This document shows, in pieces, positions 1-8,938 of a stretch of 64,000 nt of DNA. The notes under the pieces are model-generated. The model made no database searches. It had not been told where the DNA came from and saw only the letters and a list, made by a program, of their open reading frames with translations. Source of the stretch: Kitasatospora sp. NBC_00374 (GTDB lineage Bacteria > Actinomycetota > Actinomycetes > Streptomycetales > Streptomycetaceae); assembly GCF_041434935.1 (NCBI RefSeq), contig NZ_CP107964.1, positions 8,415,001 to 8,479,000 on the forward strand, read 5' to 3'. Position numbers and translations under genes: made by a program. Numbering within the stretch: the first letter of the stretch is position 1; each line of letters starts with the position of its first letter.

Positions 1-3000
1 CGTGGGGGCGGGGCGTGTGGGCGGCGGGGGTGCGGGCTGGTGGGCGGCGGGTTGATGGGTGGGTGCGGGGGTGGTGGGTTCGTGGGCGGTGGGCTGCTGA
101 GTGGTCGGCTCGTGGGTGGCGGGCTGGTGTGTCGCGGGCTGGTCGGTGGGTGTCTGGGTGGCGGGGTGCTGGTGCTGCGCGGTGGGGCCCTGGGATGTGG
201 TCGCGTGGGCGGTGGCTTGCGGCTGCTGGTGCTGCGCCGGGTCGGCCGGCGTGACATGAGGGGCGGCGGCCTGCGCCGGCGGCGCCGGGTGCGGGTCATC
301 GAGGGCGGGTGTGTGCGCCCGGACGGGGGTGGACGGTGGGTACGTGGTGCGGGTGGGGACGGCGACCGGGTCCACCCAGGTGTGCCGGCGCGGGGCCCAG
401 GGCGCGGTGGCACGGGCGTGCTGCCAACCGGGGTCGGTGCTGACGGGGCGTCGGGCGGTGGCCCCGTCGGTGGACGGCTGCGTCGGGGTGCCGGAGCCGG
501 TCCCGGCGTGCTGGGGCTGGGGTGCGGCCGCGCCGGAGGCGGCCGGCGTGGCGGCGGGAGTGACGGCCGGGGGCTCGGCGGGTGCTGCGGGCTGGGCGGT
601 CGGGTCCGGGCTCTCCTGGGGCGGCAGTTGGTCGGGCGGGGGCGTGGCTTCCGTGGTCTTGGGCGCCACCTCGTCGGGTGCGTGCGGTTTCGACACCGAA
701 GCGGAACCGGAGGCACCGGCGGGCGACTCGCCGGCCGGGCGGTAGATGCGCCGGTCGTCACCGCCGGTCAGCGCGCCCAGCAGCAGCAGGTGGCGGTCCC
801 GCAGACCGCCCTGCACCAGACCGGGGGCGGACGGCGGCTGCCGGAAGTCGCCGAGCAGGCTGCCCGGGGTGTCGGCGCGGTGGGGGTTCGACGGGTCCTG
901 GTACTCGTCCCTGAGGCCCAACTGGTGGGCGAACTCATGGCTGTACGCGGTCGGTTCGGCGCCGACCGGCCAGGTGTACTGGTCCATCGGTCCGTCGTGG
1001 CCGACCAGGTCCACCGTGAGGTGCGGGTGGCCCTCCGGCCCGACGGGCTCGACCGTGACGTGCAGGTGGTCGCCGTTGGGGAGCGTGTGGTCCGGGGCGT
1101 TGAAGTGTTGCTGGACGCCCTGCTGGAGACTGCTGACCGTCTCGGCGACGTCCTTCGGGCTGCCGCCCTGGAAGGCGACCCGGACGGTCAGGTCGGTGTA
1201 CGGCCTGTTCTCGAACGTGAAGCGGCGCTGGTCGAAGCCGGACCGGACCAGGAAACGCGGGGTGCGGTCGACCGTCATGGTCGGCTGCGGGCCGCGCGGC
1301 CCCGGGTCTCCCGGCCCGGCGGATGACGGGTTTGACGGCGGGTTGGACGGCGTGGCGGCCGGCGGGGCCGATTGTGCGGTGGACGGCCCGGCGGGCCGGC
1401 CGGACGGCCCCTCGGGCTCGGCCGTCGCCCGGGCGGACCCGGACCCCTGCGCCGACCCGACCGACCCGACCGGCGCCGGGTGCGGCAACCCGCCGGCCGA
1501 CGGGGGTGGCGCTGTGGTCGCTGAGGTCGCCGGGGGTCGCTGCGCCGCGGTCGGCGTGCTGGTCCCGCCGTCCGGTCCGGCGGTGCTGTGCGCGGTTCCC
1601 GCTGCCGGGGCGGCCGGTGTGGCGCTGCTCAGCGGTGGACGGGCGGGTGCGGTCGGTGCCTCGGCCGGCTGCGGGCGGGCGGGTGCGGTCGGTGCCTCCG
1701 CGGGCTGCGGGCGGGCGGGTTGGGCGGCCGGCTGGCCGGTGGGTTCGGGTGTGGCGGTACGGGCCGGGGCCGGCTGGGCGGGTTCCTGCGCGCGTACCGG
1801 CGCCCCGGCGGCGCCGGGAGTGGCCCCGACCGTGGGGGACCCGTCACCCGCTCCGGGCCGGGTGCCCGTGGGCGTGCCGGTGCGGTCGGGGCTCTGGACA
1901 TCGTCCCGGGTCTGCGGCGGGGCCGCGGCGGTGGCGGGTTGGGTGGGCTGGTCGTGCCGGATGCCCTGGTCGGCGGAGGCAGCCGGGGCGGCGGGGGCGG
2001 CCGGGGCCTGTGCTGCCGTCCGGGCGGGTGCCTCGCCGGGGTGGGAGACCGCTGCCTGGCCGGTCGAGCCGGCAGGCAAGGTCCGGGGCCCGGCATGCTG
2101 GACGACGGGCGGGGTGGGCGATTCCGTGGCGACCGGCCGCCCCGACGTGGTGATGGGCGGCGTCGCGGCGTGGGGCGCGGAGGTGTGCGAGCCACCGCCG
2201 GAGGCCGTGGAGGCCGTGGAGACCGGGGCATGCGGCTGGGCCGGCGCAGCCGGGGCGGTGCCGCCGGAGCCCTGGCGCCCTGGCGCGCGGGGTGCCACGC
2301 CGACCCCGGTGTCACGCGGACCGCGGGACTCCTGGGCCCCGGACCCGTTCTGCGCGGTCTGCCGGGCGGGCGGCCCGTTGACCACGGCCGGGCCCGACCC
2401 GTCCGGCACCGGTCGCACGTCGTGCCCGGCGGATCCCGTGGCGGGCCGGCCCCCGGCGAGGGTGGTCTCGAAGCCGGGCAACCCCGAGGGCGTCCGCGCG
2501 GCTGCGGGAGCCGCGGCCGTCCCCCGGCCGGGCGGAGGCAGCGCGGCGGTGGCGCCGGTGACCGTACCGCCCGGCTCCGGCTCGTGCCCGGCCGGGTGCT
2601 CGGCGCCGCCGCCCGTTGCCGGCGGGATCGACGACGCGGACGGCGGGGCGGACGAGGCGGCCGGGTGGGCTTCCGGCTCCGGTGCGGTCTCCGATGGGGA
2701 TTGCGCTGCCGGACCCGACACCGGACCCGACACCGGACGGTCGCCCCGCCCGGTGTCGACGGCGGCCGGCTCGGCCGGCCCGGCGGATTCCGGGAGCGGG
2801 CCGCTCGGGAGAACGCCCCGCTCACCATCCGGTCCGTCGTTGCCCGGGCCGATCGGCTCCGGCGTGCCGAATCCGCCCGGCCCCTCGGCACCGTTGGGCT
2901 TGGGCAGGTGCGGCGCCGACGGCACGTGGACGTCGATCGGGTCCACCACGGGCTTGGCGCCGCCGCCGCGGCCCTTGCGGCCGCCCGCCATACCGCCGAT

Positions 3001-3756
3001 CGCTCCGCCGGCGGCCGCCAGGCCGAGCTCGGACGGTCCACCGAAGATGCCGGAGAGCACCACGCCGCTGGCGACGCCGCTGATCCCGCCGGTGATGCCC
3101 TTGCCGATCACGGTGTTGGCCGCGTCCTTGGCGAGCGCGCCCGCCCCCAGGCCGATCGCCCCGCCGACGCCCCCGCCGATCGCGCCGCTCCCCGCCGAGG
3201 AGGCGACGGAGGACCAGTCCCAGCCGGAGCGGTCGTGCATGAGCTTCTGGAGCCCCTGGATCCCCAGGTCCATGCCGGCCATGAACGCCGCGCCGCTGGC
3301 GATCGCTATGATCATCCGTCGCATGATCATGGCGACCGTCGCCCGCGTCGCGGTGACCATGGCCGGGATCGCCTCCGGTGCCCAGAAGGACAGGTCGACG
3401 ATCTCGCCGGCCAGCCAGGTCAGTTGCGCGAGGATCATCAGCTTGCCGTGCTGGAGCTGTACCCCGGTGTTGCGCGCGGCCAGGCCCAACTGCCCTGCGG
3501 CCTTGGCGATCTCGGGCGTGCTGGTCTCCAGGCCCTGGACGAACCGCTGGAACTCGTCGGCGACCTGGCCACCGATGTGGCCCAGTACGGCGCTGCCGGC
3601 GGGACCGAGCCGCGAGGTGAGGCCGGCCAGCCGGCGTCCGGTGTCCTCCCAGACGTTCGCCACGCCGCCCATGGCGTCCTCGTCGCCCTGGGGCCAGTGC
3701 GAGCCGGCCGCCAGCGAGGCGACCCAGGAGAGCCACGGGGGGAGTTGGATGGTCAC
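1..3756 (-). CDS. giant CpnT-like ESX-linked protein with HEXXH peptidase-like domain (3' end outside window)
   Basis: At least 1,252 codons are open, and the C-terminus lies beyond base 1. The GTG start at 3756 overlaps the stop of the upstream WXG100-like gene (GTGA). Residues 1-110 resemble the CpnT-type N-terminal domain of actinobacterial type VII toxins (early PPWLSWVASLAAGSHWP). Hydrophobic and Gly-rich segments follow to about residue 280, then some 500 residues rich in Pro, Ala, Ser and Gly, including a 12-residue repeat near 1645-1716. A folded domain at about 860-970 holds HEFAHQLGLRDEY at residues 940-952, which has the HEXXH zinc-peptidase form plus an extended G-L-x-D-E-Y. A second His/Pro/Thr-rich linker runs to the window edge. 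In this family the extreme C-terminus usually carries the toxin or effector domain, which cannot be seen here. A secreted polymorphic toxin is inferred; the protease role is likely but unproven. Confidence 0.8.
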   Translation of the reverse strand, partial: MTIQLPPWLSWVASLAAGSHWPQGDEDAMGGVANVWEDTGRRLAGLTSRLGPAGSAVLGHIGGQVADEFQRFVQGLETSTPEIAKAAGQLGLAARNTGVQLQHGKLMILAQLTWLAGEIVDLSFWAPEAIPAMVTATRATVAMIMRRMIIAIASGAAFMAGMDLGIQGLQKLMHDRSGWDWSSVASSAGSGAIGGGVGGAIGLGAGALAKDAANTVIGKGITGGISGVASGVVLSGIFGGPSELGLAAAGGAIGGMAGGRKGRGGGAKPVVDPIDVHVPSAPHLPKPNGAEGPGGFGTPEPIGPGNDGPDGERGVLPSGPLPESAGPAEPAAVDTGRGDRPVSGPVSGPAAQSPSETAPEPEAHPAASSAPPSASSIPPATGGGAEHPAGHEPEPGGTVTGATAALPPPGRGTAAAPAAARTPSGLPGFETTLAGGRPATGSAGHDVRPVPDGSGPAVVNGPPARQTAQNGSGAQESRGPRDTGVGVAPRAPGRQGSGGTAPAAPAQPHAPVSTASTASGGGSHTSAPHAATPPITTSGRPVATESPTPPVVQHAGPRTLPAGSTGQAAVSHPGEAPARTAAQAPAAPAAPAASADQGIRHDQPTQPATAAAPPQTRDDVQSPDRTGTPTGTRPGAGDGSPTVGATPGAAGAPVRAQEPAQPAPARTATPEPTGQPAAQPARPQPAEAPTAPARPQPAEAPTAPARPPLSSATPAAPAAGTAHSTAGPDGGTSTPTAAQRPPATSATTAPPPSAGGLPHPAPVGSVGSAQGSGSARATAEPEGPSGRPAGPSTAQSAPPAATPSNPPSNPSSAGPGDPGPRGPQPTMTVDRTPRFLVRSGFDQRRFTFENRPYTDLTVRVAFQGGSPKDVAETVSSLQQGVQQHFNAPDHTLPNGDHLHVTVEPVGPEGHPHLTVDLVGHDGPMDQYTWPVGAEPTAYSHEFAHQLGLRDEYQDPSNPHRADTPGSLLGDFRQPPSAPGLVQGGLRDRHLLLLGALTGGDDRRIYRPAGESPAGASGSASVSKPHAPDEVAPKTTEATPPPDQLPPQESPDPTAQPAAPAEPPAVTPAATPAASGAAAPQPQHAGTGSGTPTQPSTDGATARRPVSTDPGWQHARATAPWAPRRHTWVDPVAVPTRTTYPPSTPVRAHTPALDDPHPAPPAQAAAPHVTPADPAQHQQPQATAHATTSQGPTAQHQHPATQTPTDQPATHQPATHEPTTQQPTAHEPTTPAPTHQPAAHQPAPPPPTRPAPT

Positions 3757-4151
3757 GGCTTCCCCGGCCTGCCCCGGTGCCCGCCGCCCTCGGTGCCCCC
3801 GGCGCCGCCGATCGTGGGGAGGTGCTCGCCGTTGCCGGTGAGGGTCTGTGCGTGCGCGATGTTGTGGTCCTCCTGGCGGCGGTAGTTCTTGGCCATGGTG
3901 TCGATGCCGTCGGCCGTCTGGTTCACGACGTTGCCGATGGCCGTGAAGCCGAGCAGGAGTTGGTCGCGCGGGCCGCCGTAGACCTCGTAGAACTGCCGGC
4001 CGGACTCGTCGTCGCCCCAGCAGGGGCCGATCGCGGCCAGCCGCTCGGTGAGACCCGCGCCGATGCCGTGGAAGTCCGCGGCGATCTCCCGCATCCGGAG
4101 CATCGGCTCGCGCAGCCCCTCGGTGTCGACGGAGAAGGTGCGGTCAGCCAC
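3753..4151 (-). CDS. WXG100-like small ESX protein, 132 aa
   Basis: A 132-aa, mostly helical protein starts at ATG 4151 inside the end of the YbaB-like gene (8-nt overlap) and ends in a GTGA overlap with the giant CpnT-like gene. The size, the helix-turn-helix pattern and a Trp-Gly pair at the predicted turn (IGPCWGDDESGRQFYE) fit the WXG100 superfamily, followed by a Gly-rich tail. Position and translational coupling suggest a partner or chaperone for the giant protein downstream. That role is inferred from position only. Confidence 0.72.
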   Translation of the reverse strand: MADRTFSVDTEGLREPMLRMREIAADFHGIGAGLTERLAAIGPCWGDDESGRQFYEVYGGPRDQLLLGFTAIGNVVNQTADGIDTMAKNYRRQEDHNIAHAQTLTGNGEHLPTIGGAGGTEGGGHRGRPGKP

Positions 4152-4578
4152 GGTCGCCTCCGGTGCTCCGGCCGTTCTCGAGGTAGTCGCGCACCTCGTC
4201 CGGCATGCCCGGTGTCTCGGGCAGCAGCGCCGTGGGGTCAGCGGTGCCCCCGAGCAGGCCGGCGGCGCTCGCGCCCGACGGCAGTTGGAGGTCGGCCAAC
4301 CGGGCGACCTGCTCCAGCGCGTCGCGGCGGGCCTCGGCGATGGTCGTCAGCAGGGCCTCCGAGAGTTCCTTCGGGGTCAGCCGGCGGTAGGCGCCGGTCG
4401 GGAACTCGATCCGGGTGACGTCGCCCTGGGCGCTGACCGTCACCTTGACGGACTGTCGGGGCGCGGTCGCCGTGCCGGTGGTCTCCTTGATCCTGCGCCG
4501 GGTCTCCGTCGCGCCCGCGCGCTGCCGCTGGTAGAGCGCGAGGAGGTCCTCGATCTCCTGGTCGTACGTCGAGCTCAT
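4144..4578 (-). CDS. YbaB/EbfC-like nucleoid-associated family protein
   Basis: 144 aa from ATG 4578. An N-terminal helix (YDQEIEDLLALYQRQRAGA) is followed by a beta segment (SVKVTVSAQGDVTRIEF) and a long helix with the LTPKELSEALLTTIAEAR pattern, which is the usual YbaB/EbfC DNA-binding fold. YbaB-like genes are regular members of actinobacterial ESX loci, where some act as EspL-like chaperones rather than as nucleoid proteins. The gene lies 20 nt after the 960-aa substrate gene and overlaps the WXG100-like gene by 8 nt, so it belongs to the same operon. Its function here is unknown. Confidence 0.8.
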   Translation of the reverse strand: MSSTYDQEIEDLLALYQRQRAGATETRRRIKETTGTATAPRQSVKVTVSAQGDVTRIEFPTGAYRRLTPKELSEALLTTIAEARRDALEQVARLADLQLPSGASAAGLLGGTADPTALLPETPGMPDEVRDYLENGRSTGGDRG

Positions 4579-4598
4579 GGTGTCCTCTTCCGCTCCGG

Positions 4599-7481
4599 TC
4601 AGATGATGGCGCCGAGGCCCTCGGCGTCCGCGGTGCCCCACAGGTCGCGGTCCTGGACGAGCAGGTCGGCGGCGCCGCGGACGGGCGTCTCCTCGTCCGC
4701 AGCCTCGGCGGGTTCCGGCTCCGGCTCGGAGGCGATGTCGTCGGTGGAGCAGGACAGCGCGGCGCCGGCGAGGGCGGCGGCTGCGGGGGTGGCGGCGGCC
4801 TCTCCGGTGCGGTTGCGCTGCCAGGTGGTGAACGAGGGCTCCGCCGCCGCCACCCCCCAGCTGCCCTCGTCGGCGGTGGCGGGGCCCTCGGCCGTGACGT
4901 CCGCCTCCTCCTCGGCCGAGGCGGCCCACAGCAGCGGCGCGAAGGCGGCGCCCGCGACGTCCCAGGCGGTCTCCGGGCCGTCGTCACCGGCGGTCGCCGG
5001 GACGGGAATCCCGGCGGAGGCCTGCTCCGAGGCGCGGCCCTCCTCCGCCGGTACCGCGGCCTCGACCGCGCTGTCGGTATCGGCACCGGGCCCGGACAGG
5101 GACACGGGCGCAGGCTCGGCCTCGGCGGTGCCCTCGGCCCAGACGGTCGCGGCCTCCTCGACGGAGAGCGCGGCGGCGGCCGTTGCCCGTTGCTCGGCGT
5201 GTTCCCGCTCGGGAGCGGCCAGGAGGGGGACGAAGGGCAGCGCGAGGCCCTCGCCGCCTGCGGCGGTGCCCGCTTCGGCCATCTCGCCGCCGGCCTCGCC
5301 GGCCCAGGGCTCGTTGCTCTGCTCCAGCAGGCCGCTGGCGTCGCTGGGTTCGTGGCTGGTCTGGGAGGTGGGGGCGCCGCTGCCGGTGTTGGGGAGGAAG
5401 GGCATGCCCGCGCTGCCGGGGGTGGTGGTGTCGTGGGCGGTGGTGGTGTCGGTGGGGAGGGTGAGTCCTTCGCCGCCGGTGGCGGTGCCGAGGTGGGTGT
5501 CCATGTCGTCGCCGACGTCGGTGGTTCCGGTCCAGGGTTGGGCGTCGTGGTCGAGGAGGCCGGAGGCGTCGCTGGGTTCGTGGCTGGTCTGGGAGGTGGG
5601 GGCGCCGCTGCCGGTGTTGGGGAGGAAGGGCATGCCCGCGCTGCCGGGGGTGGTGGTGTCGTGGGCGGTGGTGGTGTCGGTGGGGAGGGTGAGTCCTTCG
5701 CCGCCGGTGGCGGTGCCGAGGTGGGTGTCCATGTCGTCGCCGACGTCGGTGGTTCCGGTCCAGGGTTGGGCGTCGTGGTCGAGGAGGCCGCTGGCGTCGC
5801 TGGGTTCGTGGCTGGTCTGGGAGGTGGGGGCGCCGCCGCCGGTGCCCGGCAGGAAGGGCATCCCCATGCCGGCCTGGCCGTCCGTGCTCAGGCTCCCCGG
5901 GAAGGCGGCCCCGGCCTCCCCGATGCCCGGCAGCCCGCCCACCGACGGTGCCGAGGAGAGCCCGCCGGGCAGCCCGGAGGAGGCGGAGAGGTCGCCGGGG
6001 AAGGCGACGGGCTTCCCGCCGGACACTCCACTTCCCAGGCTTCCGGTGCCACTGGTGCCGAGAGCTCCGGGGAACGCGCCGGGGACGCGCTTCGACGACC
6101 AGGTACCCGGATCGGCCGTGCCGAGGCTGTCACCGATGCCCAGGCTTCCGGTGCCGCCGACGCCTGTGCTGCCTGGGAAGGCGCCGGGGAGCGGCGCGGA
6201 GCTGCCGAGGGTGCCGCTGCCGGACGTGGGCAGGGGGGAGAGGCCGCCCAAGGTGCCGGTGCCGCCGATGCCGGTGCTGCCGGGGAAGGCGCCGGGCAGG
6301 GGCGCGGCGGCTCCGCCGGTGCCGGTGCCGGTGCCGCTGTCGAACTTCGGCAGGGGGGAGAGGCCGCCGAGAGTGCCGGTGCCGCCGACGCCGGTGCTGT
6401 CGGGAAAGGAGTCGAGGCCTCCGGGGAGGCGGGCGGAGCCGGCACGGAGTGCGCCGAGGCCGGCCAGGCCGGCACCGAGGCCGTCCAGGTCGGTGCCCGC
6501 CGGGAAGGCGCCACCGGCGAGCTCGGCACCCGAGGTGAGGTCGGTGGGCAAGGGCGCGGGAGTGCCGAGGGTGCCGGCGCCTTCGGTGCCCGTGCCGCCG
6601 CCGAAGGGTGTGACGGCTGTCTTGAAGGCCGTGCCGTCGGGGCCGTTCTTCCCGGCGCCGGGGTTCGGGCCCAGCGAGTCGACCTTGGTCGGGAACGGCT
6701 TGGGGTTGGGGCCGAGGCCGAGGCCGTCGGTGGCGTTGAGCGGCGGCTGGTCCGTGGGGTTGGGCAGATTCAGTCCGGTACCCCCGCCGAACGGCGAGTT
6801 GACCGGGCCCGGCGAGGTGATGGTGTCGACGGTGACCTGGTACTCGCTCGCGAGGCTCTTCAACACCTCCCGCATGTCGTGGTTCATCATCGCGACCACC
6901 TCGGGCTTCTGGCTGACCGGGATCAGGCCGCTGCTCATCGGATCGGCTCCCATGAGGTGCGCCTGCTCGGCGTACCAGTTGTCGATCGCCGCGATCTTGT
7001 TCTGCGCGTTGACCAGGCTGACCGCGTTGTCGGCGAGTTGCTGCGGGACGGAGTTGCCGCCCGATTCGCCGCCCGAGATCACGTCGGCCACCGCGCCCAC
7101 CTGCTTGGAGAACAACTTGATCATGTCGGTGAAGGCGTCCGCGGCGTCGCCCTTCCAGACACCGTCCTTCCCCGCCAGTGCGCCGCTCTGGTCGGCGAGG
7201 GCCTGCGAGACACCCGAGAAGACCTGCTGCACGTGGTAGAAGGCGTCCGCCGCGTCCTGGAGCGACTGCGGGTCGGCCACCGACCTGGCCTGGTCCAGGT
7301 TGGCGTCGTCGGAGACGCCGCCGCCCATGCCGAGGATGGCAGCCTCGATGTGCTTCCAGTCCCAGACGTCGTAGTCGTGGATGTGGAAGCTGCCACCGGT
7401 GGGATTGCCGAAGAGGGCACCGCCGCTGCCCGTGGTGAAGTCGTTGTCGCTGCTGCCCGTGCCGGTGTCCGTGCCACCCAT
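4599..7481 (-). CDS. large WXG/PPE-like ESX substrate with tandem internal repeats, 960 aa
   Basis: The ATG start at 7481 is preceded by AGGAGGGG. Residues 30-260 are helical and carry a W-K-G turn at residues 109-111 (GVWKGDAADAF), followed by a helix with Asn-Trp-Tyr and a MNHDMREVLKSLASEY segment, like the long WXG100/PPE-type N-terminus of secreted ESX proteins such as EspB. The rest is a Gly/Thr/Ser/Pro-rich region with many GTGTLGGLSPLP-like motifs and two nearly identical 76-residue units (456 bp). The C-terminal part is acidic and Ala-rich. The substrate role is inferred from the WXG module and from its place between WXG100 and YbaB genes. No catalytic domain was recognised. Confidence 0.75.
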   Translation of the reverse strand: MGGTDTGTGSSDNDFTTGSGGALFGNPTGGSFHIHDYDVWDWKHIEAAILGMGGGVSDDANLDQARSVADPQSLQDAADAFYHVQQVFSGVSQALADQSGALAGKDGVWKGDAADAFTDMIKLFSKQVGAVADVISGGESGGNSVPQQLADNAVSLVNAQNKIAAIDNWYAEQAHLMGADPMSSGLIPVSQKPEVVAMMNHDMREVLKSLASEYQVTVDTITSPGPVNSPFGGGTGLNLPNPTDQPPLNATDGLGLGPNPKPFPTKVDSLGPNPGAGKNGPDGTAFKTAVTPFGGGTGTEGAGTLGTPAPLPTDLTSGAELAGGAFPAGTDLDGLGAGLAGLGALRAGSARLPGGLDSFPDSTGVGGTGTLGGLSPLPKFDSGTGTGTGGAAAPLPGAFPGSTGIGGTGTLGGLSPLPTSGSGTLGSSAPLPGAFPGSTGVGGTGSLGIGDSLGTADPGTWSSKRVPGAFPGALGTSGTGSLGSGVSGGKPVAFPGDLSASSGLPGGLSSAPSVGGLPGIGEAGAAFPGSLSTDGQAGMGMPFLPGTGGGAPTSQTSHEPSDASGLLDHDAQPWTGTTDVGDDMDTHLGTATGGEGLTLPTDTTTAHDTTTPGSAGMPFLPNTGSGAPTSQTSHEPSDASGLLDHDAQPWTGTTDVGDDMDTHLGTATGGEGLTLPTDTTTAHDTTTPGSAGMPFLPNTGSGAPTSQTSHEPSDASGLLEQSNEPWAGEAGGEMAEAGTAAGGEGLALPFVPLLAAPEREHAEQRATAAAALSVEEAATVWAEGTAEAEPAPVSLSGPGADTDSAVEAAVPAEEGRASEQASAGIPVPATAGDDGPETAWDVAGAAFAPLLWAASAEEEADVTAEGPATADEGSWGVAAAEPSFTTWQRNRTGEAAATPAAAALAGAALSCSTDDIASEPEPEPAEAADEETPVRGAADLLVQDRDLWGTADAEGLGAII
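5338..5873. repeat. 228-bp tandem repeat inside the 960-aa ESX gene
   Basis: Two units start at 5338 and 5566 (period exactly 228 bp, 76 codons) and are almost identical at DNA level. A third unit starts at 5794 and diverges after about 50 bp. The period is a multiple of three, so the protein frame is kept. The near-identity points to a recent duplication or continuing homogenisation. Confidence 0.92.
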
Positions 7482-7559
7482 GACCCCTCCTGGTCCTTTT
7501 CACCGCGCCGCCCGTCGCCGCTCCCGGGGTGCGGGAGACGGCGACGGGCCGCGCGCCGA

Positions 7560-8252
7560 TCAGCCGTTCTTGCTGTTGCCGGTGTTACCGCTGTTACTGC
7601 CGTGGGACTGGTTGCTGCCGCCGGTGCCAGTGCCAGTGCTGGTGCCGGTGCCGGCTTGGCCACCGGCCGCTCCCGGGCCGCCGGCGGGGCCCAGGGCGGG
7701 ATCACCGCCGGCATCGTGGATGAACGTGTTGAACTTCTCGCTGGCCCCGTTCATCGCGTCGTGGAGGTCCTTGGCAGTCATCTCGTTGGCGTCCTCGACG
7801 CGCTTGTACTGACCGCTCAACTGCTTCACGCCGTCCCGCAGACCGCCCAGCGCGTGCCCGAGGTCGGTGAGCGCCTGGAGGCACTGGCCCTTCAGCCCGG
7901 CGTCCTCCTCCACGCCGTTGACCTTCAGCTGGATCTTGGCGGCGTGGTAGAAGTTGCCCGGACGCACGCCGATCGGCTCGAGCGCCTTCTTCGCCGCCTC
8001 CACCGGCGGGATGAGCCTGGCGATGTTCTCGGCGAACAGGTCCAGCGACGGCGTACTCACCGTGGTGCCGTGCCCCGACTTCCCCGACGCCCCGGGGACG
8101 GTCGGCGCGGTGAACGCGTTCGACGTGTCGTAGCTGCCGTGACCGGCCGCGACCGAGGTGTCGCCGCCGTACTGGTGTGAGTTGACTCCGTGGCCCCGCG
8201 GGGGCGGAGCGCCGTGCTTCAGGAACTTGATGTCGTCCGGGCTGTCACTCAT
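7560..8252 (-). CDS. ESX-associated helical protein with Gly/Ser-rich tail, 230 aa
   Basis: Starts at ATG 8252, 6 nt after the preceding WXG100 gene. Residues 65-175 form an amphipathic helical block (LDLFAENIARLIPPVEAAKK, then LGHALGGLRDGVKQLSGQYKR). The last 45 residues are Gly, Ser, Thr and Asn repeats. No named family was recognised. Its place between a WXG100 gene and the large WXG/PPE-like substrate suggests a co-secreted protein or chaperone. The helical region could be a divergent WXG100/DUF-type ESX domain. Confidence 0.65.
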   Translation of the reverse strand: MSDSPDDIKFLKHGAPPPRGHGVNSHQYGGDTSVAAGHGSYDTSNAFTAPTVPGASGKSGHGTTVSTPSLDLFAENIARLIPPVEAAKKALEPIGVRPGNFYHAAKIQLKVNGVEEDAGLKGQCLQALTDLGHALGGLRDGVKQLSGQYKRVEDANEMTAKDLHDAMNGASEKFNTFIHDAGGDPALGPAGGPGAAGGQAGTGTSTGTGTGGSNQSHGSNSGNTGNSKNG

Positions 8253-8258
8253 CCGGCG

Positions 8259-8546
8259 TCACGACCAGAGCTGGACGCCGGCACGCTCGCCGTAGGCGTA
8301 GTACTCGTTGATGGTGCCCAGCATCTGGGTGGCCGTGGCGGCCTTCTGGGTCATGTCGAGCGCGGCGTTGTCCCACACGGTCTTGACCTGCGCGTAGGTG
8401 GCCTGCGCGTCGCTGGTCCACTCGACCAGGTGGATCTTGGCCTGGTTGTCGAGGTCGGCCAGCGTCTGGTTGATCCGCTGGGTGATGGCGTTCATCTCAC
8501 CGACGATGACCTCGACCTGGTCCATCTGGACGCTGTACGTGCTCAT
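8259..8546 (-). CDS. WXG100 family protein (EsxA/B type), 95 aa
   Basis: The 95-aa length is typical of the family (about 100 aa). Two helices flank a turn at W-T-S (HLVEWTSDAQATYAQVKTVW), a common variant of W-x-G in actinobacteria. There is no signal peptide, as expected for ESX substrates. It lies 36 nt after a second WXG100 gene, and the two probably form a secreted heterodimer. The C-terminus has Y-Y-A-Y-G-E, close to a Y-x-x-x-E/D export signal. Confidence 0.9.
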   Translation of the reverse strand: MSTYSVQMDQVEVIVGEMNAITQRINQTLADLDNQAKIHLVEWTSDAQATYAQVKTVWDNAALDMTQKAATATQMLGTINEYYAYGERAGVQLWS

Positions 8547-8582
8547 GCTGATGACTCCTCAGGGGTGTGGGGTGGTGGGGCG

Positions 8583-8927
8583 TCAGAGCGGGAAGCCGGC
8601 CAGGCCGGGGTTGCCCGCGCTGATCTGCTGGGCGACCTGGTGGGCCACCTGCGTGGTGTCCTCGTGCGTGTTGGCGTACACGTGGGTGTTGGCGGACAGC
8701 GTCTCCAGCATGGTGGCCAGCGCGCCGTTGAGCTTCTGGAAGTCCGTCAGCCAGTCGTGCATGGCCTGGTTGTAGATGCTGGCGGCCTGCCCCCGCCAGC
8801 TGGCCTGGAGCGCCTCGACCTGGCCCTCGACGTTGGCGTAGGAGTTGCTGGCCTCGTCCAGGGCGGTCTGGAAGCTGCCCTGGGCGGCGGTCATGCCCTG
8901 CAGTTCGACCTGGGTCAGTTGCGTCAT
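8583..8927 (-). CDS. WXG100 family protein (EsxA/B type), 114 aa
   Basis: 114 aa from ATG 8927, 11 nt after the AAA ATPase gene. A classic W-R-G turn (LQASWRGQAASIYNQAMHDW) lies between two helices. The C-terminal helix is followed by a short tail. Together with the adjacent 95-aa WXG100 gene it forms the small secreted pair of this ESX system. Confidence 0.9.
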   Translation of the reverse strand: MTQLTQVELQGMTAAQGSFQTALDEASNSYANVEGQVEALQASWRGQAASIYNQAMHDWLTDFQKLNGALATMLETLSANTHVYANTHEDTTQVAHQVAQQISAGNPGLAGFPL

Positions 8928-8938
8928 GTCGCTTCCCT

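Noticed and set aside
746..3841. Very long plus-strand open frame of about 1,000 codons
   Set aside because: It is the antisense shadow of the minus-strand CpnT-like gene; the product is low-complexity and matches no family, while the minus frame has clear domains.
5338..5873. Regular repeats considered as a CRISPR array
   Set aside because: Units are 228 bp, in frame inside a coding sequence, with no spacers.
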